64,000 bases of DNA from Reichenbachiella sp. 5M10 (GTDB taxonomy: Bacteria; Bacteroidota; Bacteroidia; Cytophagales; Cyclobacteriaceae): assembly GCF_002742335.1 (NCBI RefSeq), contig NZ_MDGR01000007.1, forward strand, positions 2,980,501-3,044,500. The letters are read 5' to 3'. The notes under the pieces are model-generated. The model was given only the letters and a program-made list of their open reading frames with translations, was not told the origin of the DNA and did no database searches. Positions within the stretch are counted from its first letter, which is position 1; each line of letters begins with the position of its first letter. The position numbers and the translations under genes were made by a program. Positions 33,706 to 42,355 of this stretch are shown one piece after another.

Positions 33706-35616
33706 ATGAACACATATCATCATCTCCTCAAACCCCTGCTCCTACTCGGACTCACGCTGTTTTTTTTCGCCTCGTGCGAGACACAAACCGAAACCTACAT
33801 CCCCAAACGAAGCAACGAGGATTCGCTCTTCGTCGTGAACAACTACAAAAAACAAGAAGTCAGCATTCCTATGCGCGACGGCACCAAGCTATTCACAGCC
33901 ATCTATACACCTATAGATGGAGATGACTACCCAATCATCCTCTTTCGGACCCCTTACTCGGTAGCCCCTTACGGGACGGAAAAAAAAGACTACCGTCCAG
34001 ACCTAGGCCCCAATATGGAATTGACTCGAGACAAATATATCTTCGTCTACCAAGACGTACGAGGCAAATTCATGTCAGAGGGGGAGTTTGTCAACATGAC
34101 ACCACACGAAGGCACAGTCAACGGGCACCGCATCAACGAAAGCACCGACACTTTCGATACGATCGAGTGGCTACTCGCCAACACCCAAAACAATGGGAAT
34201 GTAGGTCAGTGGGGTATATCATACCCTGGATTCTATACGGCAGCAGGCATGATCGACTCGCATCCAGCACTCAAAGCAGTCTCTCCACAAGCACCGATCT
34301 CTGACTGGTTCTTCGACGACTTTCACCACCATGGTGCATTCTTCCCTTCACACACTTTTTGGTTCTTTTCTTTCTTTGGTGTACCAAGAGACAGTCTTAC
34401 CACCGCATGGGCTCCACAGTTTGATTTCCAAACAGAGGATGGCTATGATTTTTATCAAAAAATGACCCCTCTCTCCAAAGCAAATGAGCTATATCTTCAC
34501 GACAGCATCCCCTTTTGGAATGAGGTCATCAGTCACCCAAACTACGACGAATTCTGGCAATCTCGCAGTATCCTACCCCACCTGCGCAACATCAACTGTG
34601 CTGTACTGACTGTCGGAGGCTGGTATGACGCAGAGGATCTCTACGGTCCTCTCAACATCTATCAAGCGGTGGAAAAAAACAACCCAAAGACAACCAACAC
34701 CCTCATCATGGGCCCCTGGAGCCATGGAGGTTGGAGACGTAGCGAAGGAGATTTTCTTGGAGATGTATATTTCGGTGAAAAAACTTCTACTTTCTACAAC
34801 CATGAAGTATTGACTCCATTTTTTCAAAAGCACCTCAAAGGAGTAGGAGAAGCTGATTTGGCTGAAGCTATCATGTTTGAGACGGGAACCAACGAATGGA
34901 AAAAATTTGACGAATGGCCTCCAAAAAACCTGGAATACACCAAACTCTACTTCAGAAAGAAAAACGAACTATCCTTCACCCCACCTGAAGCCAATGAGTT
35001 TGGAGTCGACATTTTCCAAAGTGACCCAAAGCACCCTGTCCCGTTCACACAATACCCTAATTTACGTATCCCAAAGGAATACATGGTTGAGGACCAAAGC
35101 TTCGTAATCGTCAGAGATGACGTCCTCTACTATGTCACCGCACCACTCGAGGAGAACCTCACGATCGCTGGCCCTATCACTGCCAATCTGATCGTCAAAA
35201 CAGATCAAACAGCAGCAGACTGGGTTGTCAAGCTCATCGACGTATACCCCAATGATCACGCTCCGTTTCCTCATCAGCCAGACAAGATGATGAATGGCTA
35301 CCACCAAATGGTACGTAGTGAGGCCATTCGAGGGAGGTTCCGCAACAGCTATGAAAAACCCGAAGCATTCACCCCAAAGCGAGATGAAACCATCGAGTTA
35401 CCTATGCAAGACGTGCTTCACACATTCAAAAAAGGTCACCGTATCATGGTTCAAATCCAAAGCTCATGGTTTCCATTGATGGACATCAACCCTCAGACCT
35501 ACGTGGACAACATATTTGAGGCCCAAGAAGAGGATTTTGTGACAGCCAAACATTACATTGGTAGATCAGGTATCAATCCCTCTTTTATAAAAATTGGGAT
35601 ACTCAAAGAGGAATAA
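33706..35616 (+). CDS. CocE/NonD-family serine hydrolase, lipoprotein
   Basis: A 636-residue lipoprotein (lipobox FFFASC, Cys 24). The alpha/beta-hydrolase domain belongs to the X-Pro dipeptidyl-peptidase/cocaine-esterase family: nucleophile Ser in GQWGISYPGFY near 168, oxyanion region FRTPYSVAPYG, active-site Asp region GGWYDAEDLYG, His in GPWSHGGWRR. The C-terminal jelly-roll domain (from about 430) is typical. It may hydrolyse acyl esters or amides, for example glutaryl-type or peptide substrates, in the periplasm or at the surface. It starts 9 bp after crcB. Confidence 0.9.
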   Translation: MNTYHHLLKPLLLLGLTLFFFASCETQTETYIPKRSNEDSLFVVNNYKKQEVSIPMRDGTKLFTAIYTPIDGDDYPIILFRTPYSVAPYGTEKKDYRPDLGPNMELTRDKYIFVYQDVRGKFMSEGEFVNMTPHEGTVNGHRINESTDTFDTIEWLLANTQNNGNVGQWGISYPGFYTAAGMIDSHPALKAVSPQAPISDWFFDDFHHHGAFFPSHTFWFFSFFGVPRDSLTTAWAPQFDFQTEDGYDFYQKMTPLSKANELYLHDSIPFWNEVISHPNYDEFWQSRSILPHLRNINCAVLTVGGWYDAEDLYGPLNIYQAVEKNNPKTTNTLIMGPWSHGGWRRSEGDFLGDVYFGEKTSTFYNHEVLTPFFQKHLKGVGEADLAEAIMFETGTNEWKKFDEWPPKNLEYTKLYFRKKNELSFTPPEANEFGVDIFQSDPKHPVPFTQYPNLRIPKEYMVEDQSFVIVRDDVLYYVTAPLEENLTIAGPITANLIVKTDQTAADWVVKLIDVYPNDHAPFPHQPDKMMNGYHQMVRSEAIRGRFRNSYEKPEAFTPKRDETIELPMQDVLHTFKKGHRIMVQIQSSWFPLMDINPQTYVDNIFEAQEEDFVTAKHYIGRSGINPSFIKIGILKEE

Positions 35617-35638
35617 GACGTCAATTGTACTACCCGAC

Positions 35639-35671
35639 GGTTCTCTATGACAGTCTTTGTCATAGAGAACC
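35639..35671 (+). terminator. Hairpin terminator after CocE-type gene
   Basis: GGTTCTCTATGACA and TGTCATAGAGAACC form a perfect 14-bp stem with a 5-nt loop. It starts 23 bp after the stop. The T-run after it is weak (CTTTCG). Confidence 0.6.
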
Positions 35672-35965
35672 CTTTCGATTGATTCTAAAACTACTTTCTG
35701 ATTTCAGGCCACAAACACACGACTGTATCACCAGCACAAAACCATTCATAAAAATTCAGGTTTTCTATCACTTCACCCAATAGCAACTGACACAAAAAAA
35801 GCCACTCGATGGAGTGGCTTTTCATTAAGAAATTAAGTCAGTTTGGTTTTTGGAAATTTCTAAGTATAAAGTAGCGGTTTTTTCAACGAAAACCAAAGAT
35901 CTGTTCGATGAACATTCATATTTCTTAGATGAGTACAGGAATTACTTAGTTTCCTCTCTCCGCAA
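35672..35965. other. Intergenic stretch between two hairpins and the transporter gene
   Basis: With the hairpin before it, the gene-free stretch is about 350 bp. It separates convergent transcription units, holds a second bidirectional terminator (35797-35822), and shows no plausible gene. Confidence 0.5.
35797..35822. terminator. Bidirectional intrinsic terminator
   Basis: AAAAGCCACTC-GATG-GAGTGGCTTTT: a GC-containing 11-bp stem with A-run before and T-run after, so it works in both directions. It probably ends the minus-strand tgt operon as well as the plus-strand unit. Confidence 0.72.
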
Positions 35966-36889
35966 TTACTGAAGTATATCCGTATCCATATTTCGATCTC
36001 TAGCCCATCTACGTACAAGTGGATAGAGTAGTACAGATACTATGATGATCCCAGTACCTATATAAAATTCATCGCCCATATGCTCGTCATCTTTGAACAA
36101 AATGACAGCCATCAAAATACCATAAACCGGCTCCAAATTGATTGTAAGATTGATCGAAAAGGCCGTCAGTTGCTTCATCAGTTTCACCCCAAGCGAATAG
36201 GCAAACACTGTACATACCACGCCAAGCACCATCAAATACAGCCAATCCATGTCATGCAATACAACATGGTCCATCCACCTCTCTCCTCCTAGCGTACTGA
36301 CTATGACGACCACTACGAGAGTAGTCACAAATGCTCCTAGCATCTCATACATCGAAATGGTATAGTGATTATGCTTGGCGATAAATCTACCATTGATCAC
36401 TGTAAAGGTAGAAGCCAGTATCGCAGAAAGAATAGCTACCGATAAGCCTAGATATTGATCAAAAGATGAATTGAAAACAATTACTATTCCGACTACTGAA
36501 AGCACTCCCAACAAGGGCTCGTAAAACTTGATTGGCCTCTTGTTGACGATAGGATCAATGAAGCTTGTCCAAAAGGAAGTCGTGGCAATCCCAGCGAGAC
36601 AAATCGAAATATTGGAGAGACGGGCAGCCAAAAAGAAAGTCACCCAATGCGCTGCTATCAATATGCCCGTTGCAATGATTTGCATCAATTCCTTCCGTGG
36701 CAAGCGGTAATCTATTCGACGAAAATACACAATAAGGTATATTCCCACCGTCGCAATGAGGGTTCGATAAAGTACCACGCCCAACGGGCTAATGGTCAGC
36801 AGCTTGCCCAAAATCGCAGTAGCTCCCCAGATCAAGACAATGAAATGGAGCTGCATATAGGCTTTGAGAGGTGTATTTTGTTGTATCAT
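35966..36889 (-). CDS. EamA/DMT-superfamily transporter
   Basis: A 307-residue inner-membrane protein with about ten hydrophobic helices and the two-fold EamA repeat (first half LHFIVLIWGATAILGKLL, second from about 150). DMT proteins carry small metabolites, often exporting amino acids or drugs. I choose the ATG at 36889 because it makes an ATGA overlap with the LptF/G gene. A longer frame to 36949 would overlap that gene by 64 bp. The cargo cannot be predicted. Confidence 0.88.
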   Translation of the reverse strand: MIQQNTPLKAYMQLHFIVLIWGATAILGKLLTISPLGVVLYRTLIATVGIYLIVYFRRIDYRLPRKELMQIIATGILIAAHWVTFFLAARLSNISICLAGIATTSFWTSFIDPIVNKRPIKFYEPLLGVLSVVGIVIVFNSSFDQYLGLSVAILSAILASTFTVINGRFIAKHNHYTISMYEMLGAFVTTLVVVVIVSTLGGERWMDHVVLHDMDWLYLMVLGVVCTVFAYSLGVKLMKQLTAFSINLTINLEPVYGILMAVILFKDDEHMGDEFYIGTGIIIVSVLLYPLVRRWARDRNMDTDILQ

Positions 36890-37968
36890 TTGGGGACTAA
36901 TCGATAGAGGATCAAGGTCACCACTGCTCCAATCATATTGGGGATCCATATCGCCACGATTGGATTCATCGACCCTGCTTCAGCGATGGCCTTCACCAAG
37001 ATAAACAGGATTATGAATACAAAGGCAATCAAGAAACCCAGTGCGATCTTGAAACCAGCACCTCCTCTAGTAGACTTTTCTGCCGACACGGACACCCCCA
37101 TCATCGTCAGTATTATTGCCGTAAATGGCAACATATATCGAATATATTTTTCAATTTCATAAACCTCCACATCATCTGCCCCTCGGTCTTTGAGCATGGC
37201 GATATGTTCGTTGAGTTCATTGAGGTTCATCGTTTCGTTGAGCTGATACTTGTTGTCGAAATCCTCCGGCGTGATCGCTAGTACAGTATCCATCTGCTTG
37301 CCCTTACTATACTCCTCTTCGAACTCTCCAATCACTCTCAACTCCCAATCTCGAAACTCCCAGTGCTCCAACGAATCGTCCCAAGTCATCTTCTTAGCGG
37401 TGAGTTTCTGACGCATTTGCGTACCCACTACTTGCTCCAATGTAACCTTGTATCCTACTTCCGAGCGATTGTTGTAGCGCTGCAGGTAAAGATACTCTTC
37501 GGGACCGATCTTAAAATGAATGTCTCGTTCGTTGAAATAAAAAGGCTTCTTGAGATACTCTACTTCAAATGCAATTCGATACTTATTGGAGTTAGGAATC
37601 ATCCAACCGTTGACATAAAATGTCGTCAAGGCAATCAATATCGCCCCAACCAAAAACGGCAACAACATCCGACGAAAACTAATCCCTCCAGCAAGAATCG
37701 CTACAATCTCAGTCTTGCCTGCCATCCCTACAGTCACGAGTACTGTCGCAATAAACACCGTAATCGGTGCAATCAAATTGGCAATCCACGGGATAAAACT
37801 CATGTAGTAATACACAATCAAATCCGTCGGCACTTCATTTTTGATAAACTTCTCATTCTTCTCCGTAAAGTCTATCACCACGATAACTACCACCAGTAGT
37901 GCCACCACAAAGACGAATGTGGTCATGAACTTCTTGAAGATATACTTGTCGAGTAGTTTGATTTTCAC
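36886..37968 (-). CDS. LptF/LptG-family permease (lipopolysaccharide export)
   Basis: About 360 residues with the family pattern: two to three membrane helices at the N-terminus (TTFVFVVALLVVVIVVIDF), a periplasmic beta-jellyroll domain (about 100-260) and three helices at the end. LptF and LptG form the ABC-transporter channel that lifts LPS from the inner membrane. The GTG start at 37968 fits both the family start (KLLDKYIFKKF) and the tgt stop 8 bp upstream, and an AAGG sits in front of it. An ATG at 38010 would overlap tgt by 35 bp. It is coupled to tgt and the DMT gene. Confidence 0.87.
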   Translation of the reverse strand: MKIKLLDKYIFKKFMTTFVFVVALLVVVIVVIDFTEKNEKFIKNEVPTDLIVYYYMSFIPWIANLIAPITVFIATVLVTVGMAGKTEIVAILAGGISFRRMLLPFLVGAILIALTTFYVNGWMIPNSNKYRIAFEVEYLKKPFYFNERDIHFKIGPEEYLYLQRYNNRSEVGYKVTLEQVVGTQMRQKLTAKKMTWDDSLEHWEFRDWELRVIGEFEEEYSKGKQMDTVLAITPEDFDNKYQLNETMNLNELNEHIAMLKDRGADDVEVYEIEKYIRYMLPFTAIILTMMGVSVSAEKSTRGGAGFKIALGFLIAFVFIILFILVKAIAEAGSMNPIVAIWIPNMIGAVVTLILYRLVPK

Positions 37969-37975
37969 TGGTACC

Positions 37976-39106
37976 TTAAAGTCTTGTTGAAATTTTGGGC
38001 AATATAGCATTTTTCCATGCCGAGAAACTGCCCGATTTGATGTGTTTTCGTGCCTCTTTGACCAACCATAAATAAAACGTCAAATTATGGACACTTGTGA
38101 TTTGTGCGCCCAACGCCTCGCTACTATGAATCAGATGACGTACGTACGCCTTGGTGTACGCCGAATCTACGTATCCACCAAGATTGGGATCAAGCGGTGA
38201 AAAATCCCTCTCCCATTTTTTATTCTTGATATTGATGATCCCCTCTGAGGTATAGATCAAGCCGTGTCGGGCATTGCGGGTTGGCATCACACAGTCAAAC
38301 ATGTCCACACCGAGCGAGATACACTCCAATATATTTTCTGGAGTTCCTACTCCCATCAGGTACCGTGGTTTGTCCTTAGGCAAAATCCCACAAACCAAGT
38401 CTGTAGTTTCGTACATCATCTCTGCAGGCTCTCCGACAGACAACCCTCCTATGGCATTGCCCTCACGCCCAAACGAAGCGATCGTCTCTGCAGATTTTTC
38501 CCGAAGATCGTGGTAGGTACTCCCTTGTACGATAGGGAACAAGGTTTGACTGTAACCATACTTTGGCTGGGTCTCGTCAAACCGGTCACAACAGCGCTTC
38601 AACCATCGATGCGTCATCTCCATCGACTCCCTTGCGTACTTACGATCACAGGGATACGGCGTACATTCATCAAACGCCATGATGATGTCCGCTCCTATGG
38701 TACGCTGGATATCCATCACATACTCGGGAGTAAAATGATGCCTAGAGCCATCGATATGTGACTGAAACTTCACCCCTTCTTCCGTAATCTTTCGTCTATG
38801 CTTGAGCGAATACACCTGATACCCTCCACTATCTGTGAGCATAGGACGATCAAACCCATTGAACATGTGCAGACCACCTGCCGCCTCGATGACCTCTAGC
38901 CCAGGACGCAGATACAAGTGGTATGTATTTCCCAAGATGATTTCTCCCTTGATATCTTCTTTGAGCTCTCGCTGATGCACGGCCTTGACCGTTCCTGCTG
39001 TCCCTACGGGCATAAAAATCGGTGTTTCGATCTGCCCGTGATCCGTAGTGATCACTCCCGCTCTAGCGTTTGACTTCCCGTCTGTTGCTTCTAACTTAAA
39101 ATCCAT
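37976..39106 (-). CDS. tgt: tRNA-guanine transglycosylase (Tgt)
   Basis: A 376-residue enzyme that swaps guanine 34 of GUN-anticodon tRNAs for the queuosine precursor preQ1. Seen: active-site LTDSGGYQVYSL near 85, QGGxYxxLR-type QGSTYHDLRE near 198, nucleophile Asp and MPTRNARHG near 270. The C-terminal zinc site is largely missing: the usual C-x-C-x-x-C is replaced by L-x-G-x-x-D in PLDPNLGGYVDSAYTK near 305. Only the His of VHNL remains. I choose the ATG at 39106 (MDFKLEATDG); a frame to 39178 overlaps the promoter side. It leads the LptF/G and DMT genes. Confidence 0.93.
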   Translation of the reverse strand: MDFKLEATDGKSNARAGVITTDHGQIETPIFMPVGTAGTVKAVHQRELKEDIKGEIILGNTYHLYLRPGLEVIEAAGGLHMFNGFDRPMLTDSGGYQVYSLKHRRKITEEGVKFQSHIDGSRHHFTPEYVMDIQRTIGADIIMAFDECTPYPCDRKYARESMEMTHRWLKRCCDRFDETQPKYGYSQTLFPIVQGSTYHDLREKSAETIASFGREGNAIGGLSVGEPAEMMYETTDLVCGILPKDKPRYLMGVGTPENILECISLGVDMFDCVMPTRNARHGLIYTSEGIINIKNKKWERDFSPLDPNLGGYVDSAYTKAYVRHLIHSSEALGAQITSVHNLTFYLWLVKEARKHIKSGSFSAWKNAILPKISTRL

Positions 39107-39187
39107 AAACGCTGCAAAAATATGCCGAATTCTCCTATTAAGTTTACGCACTGGCGCATATTTGCAACCAATTGACAATTGACAGCT

Positions 39188-40282
39188 ATGATCGAAGTTT
39201 TCCAGGCCATTTTATTAGGCAGCACCTTTATCCTTTCCATATACTGGCTCTTGGCCTGGGTCAAAATCACCACCTATCAAACCTCTCAGACAAGCGAGGT
39301 ACAACCCGTCTCAGTCATTGTCTGTGCGCACAACGAGCTCAACAATCTCAAAACACTCCTACCCATCCTACTCGATCAAAATCATCCTGATTTTGAAGTC
39401 ATTGTCGTAGATGACCGATCTGATGACGACACCTATGACTATATGCTAGAGGCACAAAACGACCGCCTCAAAAACGTTCGAGTTGACCAAGTGCACGACC
39501 ATATCAATGCAAAAAAATACGCCATTACCTTGGGTGTAAAAGCAGCCAAAAACGAAATATTGCTCTTTATCGACGCGGATTGCACGCCAAATTCATCGGG
39601 TTGGATTCAACAAATGACACAGGGTTTCCTACCATCCACAGACTTTACTCTTGGGGTATCCTTTTATTCCCGTGCCAAGGGCTTTCTCAATCAATACATC
39701 CGCTACGAAACCCTACTCACTGCAGTCAACTACATCTCATGGGCACAGCTAGGCAATCCATACATGGGAGTCGGGCGCAACCTGGCTTACCGCAAATCAA
39801 CTTTTTTGGAAAACAAGGGATTCAACAAATACCAGCACGTCACCGGTGGAGATGATGACTTGCTCGTCAACCAACTGGCCCACAAAAAAAACACACACGT
39901 AGTGGTCGGTGCAGCCTCGCTGACGTTTTCCGTTCCCAAACAAAAGTGGAGCAGCTATTTCAAACAAAAACTAAGACATTTCTCCGTAAGCAAATATTAC
40001 AAAACAAAAGACAAATTGCTCTTGGGCTTGCAAAATCTCTGCAACCTGCTTTATTGGTTGTCTTTGTTTATTTTAGCATCACAAACCAATCTATACGAGA
40101 TACTCGGTGGTGTACTCCTTTTTAGATGGGTCATATTGATCAATCTAAATTATTTCACATCCAAAAAGTTTGGAGATCGTATGAATAGTTGGCTTGTACC
40201 CATTCTTGATATTTTTCACGTCGCGTACGTGACAATAACAGGAAGCATCGCGATATTCACTAAGAAGGTTCAATGGAAGTAA
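39188..40282 (+). CDS. Membrane-associated family 2 glycosyltransferase
   Basis: A 364-residue protein. I take the ATG at 39188 instead of a TTG nine bases earlier. An N-terminal membrane helix is followed by a GT-A domain: SVIVCAHNELNNL near 43, VVDDRSDDDTYDY near 74, the metal-binding FIDADCTPN near 127, and the acceptor region GGDDDLLVNQ near 222 with KQKLRHFSVSKYY near 265. Two or three C-terminal helices follow. It is a polysaccharide or glycolipid synthase of unknown specificity. Its last 10 bp overlap the sigma-factor gene. Confidence 0.9.
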   Translation: MIEVFQAILLGSTFILSIYWLLAWVKITTYQTSQTSEVQPVSVIVCAHNELNNLKTLLPILLDQNHPDFEVIVVDDRSDDDTYDYMLEAQNDRLKNVRVDQVHDHINAKKYAITLGVKAAKNEILLFIDADCTPNSSGWIQQMTQGFLPSTDFTLGVSFYSRAKGFLNQYIRYETLLTAVNYISWAQLGNPYMGVGRNLAYRKSTFLENKGFNKYQHVTGGDDDLLVNQLAHKKNTHVVVGAASLTFSVPKQKWSSYFKQKLRHFSVSKYYKTKDKLLLGLQNLCNLLYWLSLFILASQTNLYEILGGVLLFRWVILINLNYFTSKKFGDRMNSWLVPILDIFHVAYVTITGSIAIFTKKVQWK

Positions 40283-40881
40283 AAAAGCAATTTTCCGAAA
40301 AGGCACTAAAAGATTTTAAACTCATCGATCATGCGATCAATGAAGGAGACGAGCAGGCATTTGCTGAGCTCATGGATCGCTACAAGCGTCCCGTCTACCA
40401 TATGATATTGAAGATGATCCGCAACACCGATGATGCCGAAGATTTGACTATTGAGGCTTTCGCCAAAGCCTTCAAGAACCTTCACAAATTCAAAAAAGAC
40501 TATACCTTCAGTACTTGGTTGTTTCGTATTGCGACCAACAACACGATTGATTTTATCCGAAAGAAAAAATTAAAGACGTTTAGCCTCAACACCTCGTTCA
40601 CTGACGATGGAGGGGAATCTGTGACCATCGATGTAGAAGACAACAACCTCAATCCCCAAGAAGAAACAATCAAAGATCAAAAAATCGAATTAGTGCAGAT
40701 GTTTGTAACCAAATTACCTCCAAAATATCAGCGTCTCGTACGCTTGAGGTATTTCGACGAACTCTCCTATGACGAGATTGCCAAGACACTGGACGCACCA
40801 CTAGGCACTGTCAAAGCACAACTCCACCGTGCTCGTGAGTTGATGTACGATCTAGTCAAAGACAAAAAGCAACACATCTAG
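40273..40881 (+). CDS. ECF-type RNA polymerase sigma factor
   Basis: A 202-residue ECF sigma factor. Region 2: DAEDLTIEAFAKAFKNLHKF near 55-74 and FSTWLFRIATNNTIDFIRKK near 79-98. Region 4: LPPKYQRLVRLRYFDELSYD and a helix-turn-helix IAKTLDAPLGTVKAQLHRAR near 174-193. It overlaps the glycosyltransferase gene by 10 bp and lies 4 bp before rsmG. No anti-sigma gene is adjacent, so control would be transcriptional or by an unlinked partner. Confidence 0.92.
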   Translation: MEVKKQFSEKALKDFKLIDHAINEGDEQAFAELMDRYKRPVYHMILKMIRNTDDAEDLTIEAFAKAFKNLHKFKKDYTFSTWLFRIATNNTIDFIRKKKLKTFSLNTSFTDDGGESVTIDVEDNNLNPQEETIKDQKIELVQMFVTKLPPKYQRLVRLRYFDELSYDEIAKTLDAPLGTVKAQLHRARELMYDLVKDKKQHI

Positions 40882-40885
40882 GGCC

Positions 40886-41512
40886 ATGCTCAAACATATC
40901 AACAAATACTTCCCCAAACTCTCGGAAGTACAAAAGGAGCAGTTCGCACAACTCGATCCTCTCTACCGAGAATGGAACGGACAGATCAATGTCATCTCTC
41001 GAAAAGACATCGAAGAACTATACATTCGTCACGTCCTGCATTCGCTCGGAATCGCCAAAATCATGGATTTTGAGCCTGAGGCAGACATCCTTGACATAGG
41101 TACAGGCGGAGGATTCCCAGGTATACCTCTCGCCATCCTTTACCCCGAGAGTAACTTCGTGCTAGTGGACAGTATAGGCAAGAAAATCAAGGTTGTGAAT
41201 GAAGTAGCCCAAGCACTCGGCCTCACCAATGTACAAGGCATACATGGCAGAGCTGAAGAAGTTTCTGGTCAGTTCGATTTCATCGTGAGCCGAGCCGTCA
41301 CACGCATGAAGCCCTTCTACCAATGGACAAAAGGGAAAATCAAAAAAGAGTCCAAACACTCTCTCAAAAATGGCATTCTATACCTGAAGGGTGGGGATTT
41401 AGGAGAAGAAATGAAAGAGTCCAAACTCCGTTTCAAACTCTATGATTTGACAGATTACTTCCGCGAAGATTTTTTCGAAACGAAGAAGGTTGTCTACGTA
41501 GAAAAGCAATGA
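40886..41512 (+). CDS. rsmG: 16S rRNA (guanine-527 N7) methyltransferase RsmG
   Basis: A 208-residue SAM-dependent methyltransferase, the normal RsmG length. Motifs: WNGQINVISRKDIEELYIRH near 28-47, SAM-binding DIGTGGGFPGIPLAI near 70-84, VDSIGKKIKVVNEV near 93-106 and VSRAVTRMKPF near 132-142. It modifies the 530 loop of 16S rRNA in the cytoplasm. Loss of this methylation gives low-level streptomycin resistance. It is the last gene of the glycosyltransferase-sigma-rsmG unit. Confidence 0.95.
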   Translation: MLKHINKYFPKLSEVQKEQFAQLDPLYREWNGQINVISRKDIEELYIRHVLHSLGIAKIMDFEPEADILDIGTGGGFPGIPLAILYPESNFVLVDSIGKKIKVVNEVAQALGLTNVQGIHGRAEEVSGQFDFIVSRAVTRMKPFYQWTKGKIKKESKHSLKNGILYLKGGDLGEEMKESKLRFKLYDLTDYFREDFFETKKVVYVEKQ

Positions 41513-41518
41513 AGCACA

Positions 41519-42064
41519 CTACAAAGCTCCCTCTACCTTGATATAATGCAACTGTACCAACCCTGACTCAAAAGTCGTGGTATCGATCAGCGCCACATCC
41601 TGTGGCATCACTTCACCTTTGAACAACCGCTTGCCGTTACCCAATAGCGTAGGAATAATAGAGATGATATACTCATCGATGAGTCCGTGCCTCATCAGCA
41701 ACTGCACGATCTCAGCACCTCCATCACATATGATGTTTTTGCCCTCTTCTCCTTTCAATTCTTGAATCAGATGCTCGATATCGTCGTTGTAAAAGATGAT
41801 GTTCTTCTCTGGGAGTAGCTCCTGACGGGTGATCACATAACACTCCATCTTCTCTGCCTGCGGCAAATGCCCTACCATATCTAGTACTTTTTCGTAGGTT
41901 CTGCGCCCTACCAAATAGGTATCTACACCATCCATGACTCTAGCATAGCCATAATCTTCCCCATCACGCTCCACTATATCCAACCAGGACAAATCATCGT
42001 CCTCAGTTGCCAAATACCCATCCAAACTCATGCTCACATAGAGTATCAACTTTCTTTCAGCCAT
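41519..42064 (-). CDS. Dihydrofolate reductase/RibD C-terminal family protein
   Basis: A 181-residue protein of the RibD-C/DHFR-like family. The N-terminus KLILYVSMSLDGYLATEDDD is the family signature. VGRRTYEKVL near 51-60 binds NADPH, and DGGAEIVQLLMRHGLIDEY near 118-136 is typical. I use the ATG at 42064; the next in-frame start upstream is only a TTG. It is a reductase of unknown substrate. It lies 7 bp after the gene remnant and probably shares the lon-hslU transcript. Confidence 0.88.
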   Translation of the reverse strand: MAERKLILYVSMSLDGYLATEDDDLSWLDIVERDGEDYGYARVMDGVDTYLVGRRTYEKVLDMVGHLPQAEKMECYVITRQELLPEKNIIFYNDDIEHLIQELKGEEGKNIICDGGAEIVQLLMRHGLIDEYIISIIPTLLGNGKRLFKGEVMPQDVALIDTTTFESGLVQLHYIKVEGAL

Positions 42065-42071
42065 ATCCAAT

Positions 42072-42335
42072 TCAATTACAAATAACTAACCACCACTTGT
42101 CCCTGTTCTCCGCTCTATTATCTCGAGACTTCTTGCACAACGGATACAGCGTCAGGACAACTCCTACCCATACCAAATAAACAACATATAGATCAAACCC
42201 AAAATCTTTAAGCTTGGCATTTTTCAAAAAGGCAGTGTCCATGATCCAATCTATCCTTGGATATCCGCTCCAAACAATACTGGCAATCACCAATAGATGA
42301 ATCAACATTAACTGACTGGAATTGACAAACAACAC
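42072..42335 (-). pseudogene. C-terminal remnant of a DUF1624/heparan-glucosaminide acetyltransferase-like membrane protein
   Basis: An 87-codon frame with two membrane helices, LIHLLVIASIVWSG and DLYVVYLVWVGVVLTLYPLC, and the end RAENRDKWWL. The sequence VVYLVWxxVVxLLYPLC, then a basic stretch and a Trp-Trp-Leu end, is how DUF1624-type proteins of about 350-400 residues finish (recalled, not searched). The remainder, including catalytic residues, is absent, because the bestrophin gene stands directly upstream (20 bp). It starts with GTG and has no family N-terminus. I read it as a truncated remnant, though a small real membrane protein remains possible. Confidence 0.5.
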
Positions 42336-42355
42336 TCAATCCGTGCGTACGACTC

